A stretch of 64,000 bases of DNA, from positions 41,554,954-41,618,953 of the forward strand of contig OY282609.1 of the NCBI GenBank assembly GCA_958298945.1, given 5' to 3'. The notes under the pieces are model-generated. The model worked only from the letters and a program-made list of their open reading frames with translations, was not told the origin of the DNA and searched no databases. Positions 56,709 to 64,000 of the stretch are shown here, in pieces. The position numbers and the translations under genes are program-made. Origin of the DNA: Atherix ibis. Lineage: Eukaryota > Arthropoda > Insecta > Diptera > Athericidae. The first letter of the stretch is position 1. Each line of letters opens with the position of its first letter.

Positions 56709-57838
56709 ACTTTTTCAAGAAAATGCAAGTATGCAACCTGTCGATCTGCAAAAGATGAAAGTGTTTTATATGATTTCATAAATTGACTTACCTCGGTAAC
56801 TAGACTAGGCATGTCTACACTAAATAATGTTGAAGTCTCCGAAAAGAATTCTTCCATGGGCGATGGCTGAGTTGATTCTTCAGATCTGGTGGCTGCCCTT
56901 TCTGTCAATACAGTGTTCGAGATTGGTGCTCCTCGTAGGACGCTTGCGAAGGATACTCCACTCCTGACAGTGTTATTAATTGACTGGTGCACAAAGTTCA
57001 GTCTGTCCTTCCGCTGTTGAACTCTGGATTGTTGCCTGAGTTCCTTTGCCGCAATCATTTCCTTGTAAAAGGAACAACCTCTATGGTTCGCTGGGTGGCC
57101 ATGTTGTCCACAGTTGGCGCAAAACTGATCACCAGACTTGTCGTTGTCTCGTGGGCAAGCCTTGGGCATGTGATTTTGCCCGCATTTCACGCAGACAAAT
57201 TTATAAAAACAGTTTGCTGCTGCATGTCCAAACTGTTGACATCTGTGGCATTGAAGTGGGCCACTTCTCCTTAGCTTTTCCCATCTTATTGTTTGATGGA
57301 GAATTTTTGTCACGTGCGTGACACTGGATGGCTGATGTCCTGGAGCCAACTGCACCAAGAATATGTCCGATTGGGCATTGTTTTCTTTTGCGAATTTTGT
57401 TTTAAAATTCTCCACTTTATTAATTAAAGCTGCCTCCACTTGGTTGGCCAGATCAGCTTTTATATCAGAGGCTTCACAGGAGTTGTGAAGACCTCTTACA
57501 AGGAGGGAAATCTTCCTTTCCTCTTTTGACGTAAAGGTATGCCCAGATATACCTTTTGACTTGATGAAGTCGAGAATGGTTCTTCGATCTTCTAATGTCT
57601 CCGGCTTAATAATTACCTTGCCGTTGTTATTGGTTATTTTATAACCGGACGCTCTGGCTAGCGTCTTCATTTCTTTGATGAAGGCGTTAATATTTAAACC
57701 TCGATACGTGATCGGACGTATATGAATTTTCTGCGGAGCCAAGGTGCTTGCTTTTGCAATCCTGCTCATAGTGGTTGAAGGTTTTGATAAAGTGGATGAT
57801 CTGGTATTGTGTGTTGTAGAAAGGGGTTTTGTTGTCAA
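56699..57838 (-). CDS. Jockey LINE ORF1 (Gag-like nucleic-acid-binding protein)
   Basis: A 379-residue intact frame. The first ~95 residues are basic and Ser/Thr-rich, followed by a PRE_C2HC-like domain (RPITYRGLNINAFIKEM, then RGLHNSCEASDIKADL). Three zinc knuckles follow: CHRCQQFGHAAANC at about 196, CVKCGQNHMPKAC at about 215 and CANCGQHGHPANHRGC at about 238. This is the usual layout of ORF1 in Jockey-clade LINEs, whose protein binds element RNA. The start MTTKPLSTTHNTRSS fits. Its first 55 bases coincide with the start of unit L2. Confidence 0.9.
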   Translation of the reverse strand: MTTKPLSTTHNTRSSTLSKPSTTMSRIAKASTLAPQKIHIRPITYRGLNINAFIKEMKTLARASGYKITNNNGKVIIKPETLEDRRTILDFIKSKGISGHTFTSKEERKISLLVRGLHNSCEASDIKADLANQVEAALINKVENFKTKFAKENNAQSDIFLVQLAPGHQPSSVTHVTKILHQTIRWEKLRRSGPLQCHRCQQFGHAAANCFYKFVCVKCGQNHMPKACPRDNDKSGDQFCANCGQHGHPANHRGCSFYKEMIAAKELRQQSRVQQRKDRLNFVHQSINNTVRSGVSFASVLRGAPISNTVLTERAATRSEESTQPSPMEEFFSETSTLFSVDMPSLVTEVSQFMKSYKTLSSFADRQVAYLHFLEKVCK

Positions 57839-59292
57839 AGTTAGTTATTTTTCATTACAGAAATTAAAAAGAAATTTAAAAAAAGAAACTGAAAATACAA
57901 AAAAAGAGGCCTTTTCTTATTTATGGCAAACGAAGCCAATATTAAAAATCTCTGCAATATTAGCTCAATATTTAATATGAGAGTTTAGATAGAGCAGTTA
58001 TGAAGACATGTTAGCTTAATACCATATAATAAAAATAGGTATTGATACAATCATTGTATTGGAAACCATATTACTAAAATTTTAACAAAACCGAGTAGCA
58101 AAGATCCACAGAAAATATATAATCGCTAAAGCTCTATGCACACTATAGAGAAAAATCTCGCTCCATGTAGAGCTCTACACGACTCTACGCGAGAGTTCTT
58201 AAGCGATATGTTTCTGTAACGTAAACGCATTTTGGTAAAGTACTATACTTGTTTAGACTGCATGTACACTCTAAACAATAAGCTTAACAGAAAGTAAACT
58301 CTATATAATTGTAGTCAAATGAAACTGAACTGTAAATTGGGTCAAAAAATTTCGACGGAAAATAAAATTTAACTGCAAATTGGGTCAAAATTGATAAATT
58401 GCATCCAAATTAAACAAATAAATACAATTGTAATAAAATTAATTATTGATAAATGATATTTAATTCAATTTCTTAATATAACTTCAAAACATGCATTCAC
58501 TTACGTTATTTATACTTCAATTTCAACTGTCAAACAATAATTGTCATATAAAAAAGTACTGCAATGTATCGCAGCAATTAAACCACACTTGGTAACATTA
58601 AAATAAGATCTATTTCGGCGATAAAACAGTCGGAGTTTTATGCACACACGTAAGCATGTGAGCTTTAAAATTTTGACAGAGCCACTGCATGCAGTTTTCG
58701 GCTTCAGTCGAAATTATGTTCCAACCATATATGGAATTATTTTATTCTATTTTAATAAGGAATGGTAGCTATATTTGGGCAAAAATAAATAAATAAAAGT
58801 AGTTGTTTGCCTAAATCTACAGAAATTAAATTTATTCATTGAATTTGGCAGAATTCTACTAGACAAGAGTAGGGATCTTACTTCTTTATTACTGATCAAA
58901 TTATTTCCATCAGCTTGAAGCGAGCATAATTGATGAAAAATAATCTAGTTTTTGAGTATTAGTTTTGTACCAGACTGATAAAGTCCGAGTCTTTAGTACA
59001 ATATATATTAGTTTATATTAATATTTAAAGATTTTATTATAGAATAGAGTGTGTTTTCGGATATAAATATATCTAGAGAGCTGGAATTGCTTGCACTGTT
59101 ATCGGTGCTGAATTTTGTAATATGAGTTGGGGAGTTTGATAAAAAACTGCCGACCTGATCGTTTACATGAGTTTGTAGAGGTGAGCTTCAACTAGAGTTG
59201 TAAAGATCTTTATAAAACGAGGCAAAGTTTTTAGAGATATTAATTAGGCCTCATTTTATTTCGCGGTCGTTATTATCGGTGACTGTTACTTT

Positions 59293-59352
59293 ATTGAGAG
59301 ACTTTCGGCCGGTGATTGAAAGCATTCAATCACCGGCCGAAAGTCTCTCAAT
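59293..59352. repeat. Perfect 28-bp snap-back palindrome (L2 only)
   Basis: Arms 59293-59320 (ATTGAGAGACTTTCGGCCGG...) and 59325-59352 are perfect reverse complements around AGCA. L1 at about 55281-55312 has only the first arm, so the second was made by copying the first in reverse. Confidence 0.93.
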
Positions 59353-60198
59353 ACTTTCGACCTGGACGTACTTTTGAAAGTTGTTCAGAAAATTGGTCAT
59401 TAAAATGTTTGTTAACTTTATTGTGTATCTTAGTTGATATGCAGTTTACCTGTGCCTCTAAGAGACGATAATCTGAAGATGTAGTGTTTAATTCTCTTCG
59501 AAAAATGCGTTTCATTTCCCTTACCCAACGATTTTTCAACCAATACATTTTCTTAATGTCCTCGGGGAGAGAATCAAATCGATGGCTACTATTAGACAGT
59601 TGCCTTAAATGTTTATTAAATACATCCGAGACAATTTGGCCAAAGGTTTCTATATGGAAATCAATTTCTTGGTTGGTTATGTTCTTGAAACAAGGAATAT
59701 TCGTTCCGTTAGATATGGCCAAATCTACATCGTGACTAAATTCTTTCCAGTTCATGTTCTTATACGACGTGAAAGATTTTAACTCGGTATATTCAAAGTT
59801 GAATTGAGTTTGAGTTTTAATTTGCATAAGAATTGGATAATGGTCTGAATGAAAGTCGAGAGTTGAACAAGTAATGTTCGAAGAGTAAGGATTAATTAAA
59901 CCACTTGAAACGAAAAACAGATCGACTACAGATAAGCTACTAGGTCTGGTAGGAACAGAAGGTGCAATTACCTGTAATGTGGAGATACTAGTGAGCAAAT
60001 TTTGAATACAGATACCGGAAGAGTTACGGATAGAATCTCCCCATGAAGTGTGTCTGGCGTTAAAATCCCCTCCCATGATTACCTCATATCCTTTGCTGAT
60101 GAGATTTTGTAAAAATTCGAACAGCTCCTTAATTTCAACGGGTGAACACTTGCACGCAATATAACATAAAACTAATGCTATATTTTTAATACCCGAAT
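59348..60198 (-). pseudogene. Jockey LINE ORF2, endonuclease part (L2)
   Basis: Counterpart of 55310-56157. The frame is open for 242 codons from MGGDFNARHTSWGD through DFHSDHYPIL to LSKVRPG, without the frameshift seen in L1. It then ends at RKY-stop inside the snap-back. The N-terminal endonuclease part is lost at 60198 and there is no RT. It shows that L1's frameshift came after the duplication. Confidence 0.88.
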
Positions 60199-61145
60199 AT
60201 TGTTATAAATACTTGTGAGTAGAACATTTGTTTTTTTAGATAGGTGCTTTTATATTTTGGATATTATTATAGCCCGAAGATTTTTGATTGGGTTGAATGA
60301 GATTTTTAACTTCAGAAGGTATAAAATATTTGGAAGGTGGCATCGTATGTGTGGGTATTGATAACTTCTCGAATATTGTGAGCATCATCTTATATACTCG
60401 TATTTTTGTGAAGCTTAAAATTTATATTAAATATTCAGTAAAAGCATCTGCTATTTGCCTATATTCCCTTTCGATTCTACTTGGAGATGTGTTGCTGTTT
60501 TATATATGGGCAGTCACTCAGTGGTTGACCAGAGTACTTTATTTGTGGTAATTGGCTGGGTATCATGTGTAAATTCTTCTTTATTGTAGTTAGTTTTTCC
60601 TTATTTTAGTTTACGTTGAAGTCGATTGAGTTCTTGTGTATCATTTGATATTTTCTTCCGTTGCCATTTAGATTTTGCACGGTGTTTTTCCCTAAAAAGC
60701 GTGTGTATTTTAAGTATCATATTATATAATTTTATTAGTTATGCAGTTTTAGAACAATGGACTGTTTGCTCTAAAACTACATTACTCCTCATAGGTCTAT
60801 AAATAAGTATATAGACCTATAAGGAAATAGACGATGCAATTTATATTACGAATTGCATCGTATATTTCCTCAGAGGTCTTTATACTTATTTATAGATTGA
60901 TCTATGGGTCCAGTTTTTTGTCAAAAAATATTCCAGTCTACCTGTCCATTTATCAGCTTTGGAGTAATGGCTTTAGAAGTAGGAAAGGAATTACGTATTA
61001 ACAGAACGGGGCTATTATCAAAGATTACATATAGAATGTATATGTATTTCGAATGTAGTTGAGTTATTGCAAAATAATCTAAAATAACAGTAAGCTTAGA
61101 GGTTGATGTAGGCCAATAAGTAGGAGAAGAAGAAACTTTAACTTA
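60199..61145. other. Unassigned DNA with a large hairpin
   Basis: No gene is supported. An 84-codon frame at 60297-60551 has no motif. The hairpin is listed separately. Confidence 0.5.
60788..60910. repeat. Large imperfect palindrome
   Basis: 60788-60845 and 60850-60910 are imperfect inverted copies (core ACGATGCAATT and AATTGCATCGT around TATATTACG). A second small palindrome, ATAGGTCTAT and ATAGACCTAT, lies within the left arm. Probably a foldback or MITE-like relic. Confidence 0.8.
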
Positions 61146-62040
61146 TAAAGGGTTTTCAAATAAGAGTGATATGATTTCTTTTTTAAAAAATATATTAATT
61201 GTTAAGGAAATTCAAATGTATTTTATTTAATATGAAGTACAATCGATACAATTAAGTTCTGAATAAAACGTCATTCAAATGGGCTCCACGACTTCTTTTG
61301 CAGGAACGAATTCGATAAACCCAATTTTCGAGCACTTTTTTCACTAAATCAAGTCGTATGTCATGAGTAGCACGTTCAATATTGACTTCTAAAATTTGAA
61401 GAGAGTCTGGTTTATTGCTAAAGACCAATGACTTCAAATAACCCCACAAGAAATAGTCTAATGGTGTTAAATCACAACTTCTTGGAGGCCATTCAATGTC
61501 ACAATTTCTTGAAATAATCAAATCTCCAAACTTTTCTTGCAATAATTCGATTGTTGCACGTGCTGTGTGGCACGTAGCCCCGTCTTGTTGGAACCAGATG
61601 TTGTCAAGATCAACTTCTTCCAATTTCGGCCATACAAAGTTGGTTATCATCGATCTATACCGCTCTCCATTGACAGTAACGGTGTTACCAGCTTCATTTC
61701 GAAAGAAGTACGGACCGATGATTCCACTAGACCAAAAACCACACCAAAATGTTAATTTAGGTGAATGTAATGGGTATTCATGAATAATTTGTGGATTTCC
61801 TTCGCACCAGAATCGACAGTATTGTTTATTTAACGGCAAAAGCGCACGCAAAGTTACAATTGGTGAAGGATTATTTTGATAATAAAATTGAATAATTTGT
61901 AAACATTGTTCTTGCATGCATCTTTCCATAAGGAAATTGTAAGCATTATTGAATACAATAAAAAAAGACAGATCATGACATATTACAAATGGCCGAAACG
62001 TCACTTAGAAATCATATCACTCTTATTGGAAAACCCTATA
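61146..62040 (-). mobile_element. Mariner-like (IS630) element with both ends, internally deleted
   Basis: Inverted ends: AGGGTTTTCAAATAAGAGTG at the left, and at the right the reverse complement of AGGGTTTTCCAATAAGAGTG, both continuing ATATGATTTCT. TA lies beside each end as expected for TA-target insertion, though the left flank has an extra base or two. At about 895 bp it is shorter than the usual ~1.3 kb because of a deletion in the transposase. Confidence 0.88.
61252..61929 (-). pseudogene. Mariner-like transposase with an in-frame internal deletion
   Basis: The likely start is MERCMQEQCLQIIQFYYQNN at 61929; the frame open upstream to 62004 is element end. After LRALLPLNKQ the protein jumps to YCRFWCEGNPQIIHEYPLHS, so about 130 residues, including most of the DNA-binding region and the first catalytic Asp (SDEAHF), are missing. 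It then continues intact through GPYFFRNEAGNTVTVNGERY, WFQQDGATCHTAR (second Asp), WPPRSCDLTPLDYFLWGYLK (third Asp), and ends RSRGAHLNDVLFRT. Open but cannot be an active transposase. Confidence 0.92.
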
Positions 62041-62440
62041 AAAGAATATAGTTGAGCATTTCATGAAGGATCCTTTCTCGAGGATTTCAAACACAGCAAT
62101 CCCATTGAGGACATTTTGTATTGTAATCTGCTCCTGTGAGGAAATATCCTCCAAATTTCTGAAAATAGAAAGAAAAATCTCGGAAAAATAAGGTGTAATA
62201 GTATCCAACCAATTCTCGTATGTATGTTTGCTAACAAGAAAGTAACCATATATGTTTATAAATAATAGCTAGCTGATGCCAATCTACTAAATTTTCTATC
62301 ATGACCGTCAGCATACATGTTGACGATCATGAATCCATTATTATTTCGATCACAAATTTCCTTCAAGAAGACATGCAGTCCAACTTTGTCCAGACTAAGA
62401 GTTTCTGGTTTCAAGTGGCATACTGTTATACTCAGTAAAG
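62041..62440. other. Unassigned DNA
   Basis: A minus-strand stretch at about 62290-62400 reads VGLHVFLKEICDRNNNGFMI and looks protein-like, but I cannot place it. The rest shows nothing. Confidence 0.35.
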
Positions 62441-62600
62441 AGTTCCGTAATATTATTTTTATAAAACTTCCTTTAATGCCTTAATATTCAATCTGAGTCT
62501 GGGTTGAGCTGTGAGATAATCTTTCTTGAAACTGAGTTTCGAATAATAACTTCTACAATCCTAAATAATAAATATGGCGATCCTATCAAGTACGGGCCTG
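62441..62600 (+). promoter_or_regulatory. Possible LTR end and primer-binding site of a second LTR retrotransposon
   Basis: 62474-62514 resembles 42299-42339. TGGCGATCCTATC at 62575 has the TGG start of a primer-binding site and lies about 300 bases before a Gag-like frame on the same strand. This layout is inferred; the LTR start is not defined. Confidence 0.35.
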
Positions 62601-62872
62601 AAGACAGCAATATTAAGGATGATGGAGAAAATCATCCAAGGGAAATATACAGAACTTGAAGACACCAGTTACTTCAGAGGAATAGAAATTCAAAGAAAAC
62701 ATCAGAAATGCGATGGCCTAATTCAGTGAGGCAGACTCGTCCACAATTATAATTAAATTTAATATAAATTTAATATAAAAATAATGCAAAAAAAACCCTA
62801 CATTAAAGGACCTCTATATAAAAAATAATAATAAAATACTATTATATATATAATAACGTGTAAAATTTCAAT

Positions 62873-63230
62873 TTGATAACTGTCATAAAAATTAAACCAG
62901 AATTTTTAGGAGACAATAATGACATCGATAGCTTCTTAGAACTTAGCGAAATGTATTATGATTCCTTAAAAACCGTAGACCACCCGAAATTTATAAAATT
63001 TATTTGGTGTGCTATACTGTCCAAATGGGAAAGGAAGCAAACCGGTTACAAAGACAACACCAAATACTTTTGATGCGCTGAAGGATATATTTAAGAAAAA
63101 TATTCAAACCCGTAATACAGAACTTTACCTGCAATCCAAATTAGCAATAATAAGACGAGGCAAATTTCATTTGCAAATGGAAATTTGCAAAAAGAATTTG
63201 AACTATAATTTTTGAATTAAATAAAGTCTA
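62873..63230 (+). pseudogene. LTR-retrotransposon Gag fragment
   Basis: The first frame reads IKIKPEFLGDNNDIDSFLEL, then KTVDHPKFIKFIW, like the start of Gag in 412/mdg1-type elements (P-x-F-x-G-x4-L-x-FI). After a frameshift at about 63030 the second frame reads NTFDALKDIFKKNIQTRNTE and LYLQSKLAIIRRG, the usual next helices (W-x-L-K-x-L-x-F; L-x-L-x-RQG). No zinc knuckle. Decayed. Confidence 0.6.
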
Positions 63231-63239
63231 TCTAATAGA

Positions 63240-63795
63240 TTTAGTAAAACCGAATAGCAACCGAATATATCATGAAAATAAATGATAATTTGATATTAAA
63301 AACTTTCAAGAAGGGAACAAATTATGATTTCTACGCAACCATCAATGGTGCATGATGCCAAATATTTCGAGAGGCTATGACCCTTGAAATGGAAATCGAG
63401 GTTAGTAATACCCATGAGAATGGGAGAAAATTCATAAATCGGGATTATCACTGCTTCTATTATTATGCTTATTTCTTCTATATGTATTAGAAGCAGTGAT
63501 AATTAAGTAGTGATAATTATAAAAATTATATTGTAATAATAATAATTATAATATAAATAATATAATAGAGGTCCACGAAAACCAAAACATATTCTTCGAA
63601 ATAATAATAATAGAAATTTAAGTAAATACAATTATGTAATCTTTCTAGTAGATTCAAATATAAATGTGTCAATATGTAAGAATAATATAATACATAATTA
63701 CCTGATAAAAGCAAATACGATAAGCCATAACTAAACACAATATTTATACAAAGAGTTAAGCGTTCATAATATTAAAATATAAGAATAAAATAATA
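63240..63795. other. Decayed interior with a 15-bp hairpin
   Basis: No reading frame of note. ATTATCACTGCTTCT (63444-63458) and its reverse complement (63489-63503) form a hairpin. The 70-codon minus frame at 63526-63738 is AT-driven. Confidence 0.5.
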
Positions 63796-63799
63796 GAAC

Positions 63800-64000
63800 A
63801 TGGGTTCCATGTAGTCAATCATAGCCTACCAATAATTACAGATAGCATAATAGAAAGACATTTTCTAGTGAAATATTTGGTAAAGATTGATCACAAAACG
63901 TTCACCTTAGATTTGAGGGCCAATGTTGAATATACCAATGGGAGGCAAGCAATAAAATGTACACAACAAAATAAAGCTAAACCATCAATTCAAACAGAAT
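63800..64000 (+). pseudogene. LTR-retrotransposon protease C-terminal fragment, runs off the edge
   Basis: One open frame reads HGFHVVNHSLPIITDSIIER, then HFLVKYLVKIDHKTFTLDL. It fits the end of a retroelement aspartic protease (FxxV-x-DxxP-I-x-DGILGxDFL-KY-x-xIDY-x-x-x-TL), with GILG changed to SIIE. With the Gag piece at 62873 it is probably one old 412/mdg1-like element on the plus strand. The rest of pol lies beyond 64000. Confidence 0.6.

Larger units (their letters stand above)
53760..57783. repeat. 4.02-kb tandem duplication, unit L1
   Basis: It starts at TTGATAAAGTGGATGATCTGG, which recurs at 57784 inside the LINE ORF1 start. On the minus strand the unit holds ORF1 and the first part of ORF2 of a Jockey LINE, then a 1.3-kb flank (53960-55279), then again the 5' end of ORF1 (53760-53828) with its leader. 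53960-55279 has no supported gene. Confidence 0.92.
57784..60198. repeat. 4.02-kb tandem duplication, unit L2, truncated
   Basis: It matches 53760-56157 at offset about 4024. It ends at ATACCCGAAT (60198), where L1 continues TGTTCACG. A 14-base deletion near 58165 and a 28-bp snap-back near 59325 are the main differences. ORF1 is absent from this copy beyond its first codons. Confidence 0.92.

Overview
The window looks like AT-rich, repeat-dense DNA from an arthropod genome, most likely an insect. The evidence is the mix of elements: several mariner/IS630-like families, a PIF/Harbinger element with a short intron, a Jockey-type LINE, an Mdg3/micropia-like Ty3/gypsy element and pieces of other LTR retrotransposons. 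A dipteran is a reasonable guess but is not proven. I see no intact host gene, no tRNA or rRNA gene, no CRISPR array and nothing bacterial. Almost every convincing protein match is to a transposable element. The one likely host-derived piece is a broken RING-H2 finger.

Layout. 1-395: decayed Ty3/gypsy integrase on the minus strand. 396-18765: a 9.1-9.2 kb unit in two direct tandem copies (A 396-9530, B 9531-18765). Each holds a RING-H2 fragment, an 82-bp-arm foldback, the 5' half of a mariner-like transposase, a 16-bp minisatellite, a gag-like ruin and an unidentified reading frame. 18766-23128: two opposed mariner-like pseudogenes and a Jockey LINE tail. 23129-42051: a nested array. Unit R (mariner relics, a 63-bp direct repeat, a CAACAAG-rich tract) occurs four times, and unit X (which carries the PIF/Harbinger element) occurs three times. 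The third X copy keeps the empty target site of PIF/Harbinger. 42577-48637: a nearly intact Ty3/gypsy element on the minus strand with short LTRs that look identical, a tRNA-Leu-type primer site and one frameshift in an A-run. 48638-53759: AT-rich DNA with three short tandem repeats and hairpins. 53760-60198: a 4.02-kb unit with a Jockey LINE truncated before its RT, followed by a shortened second copy. 61146-62040: a mariner-like element with both inverted ends and an internal deletion. 62440-64000: remains of another LTR retrotransposon on the plus strand, running off the right edge.

How it fits together. The region is a TE graveyard reshaped by repeated tandem duplication (9.1, about 7-10, 2.88 and 4.02 kb), with microhomology, filler DNA and snap-back inversions at the joints. 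Parts are near-identical (23998-26877 and 26878-29757), so assembly error must be excluded. Apart from the gypsy element, no element here looks autonomous. I did not find a convincing new biological system; the best leads are the structural and duplication signatures.
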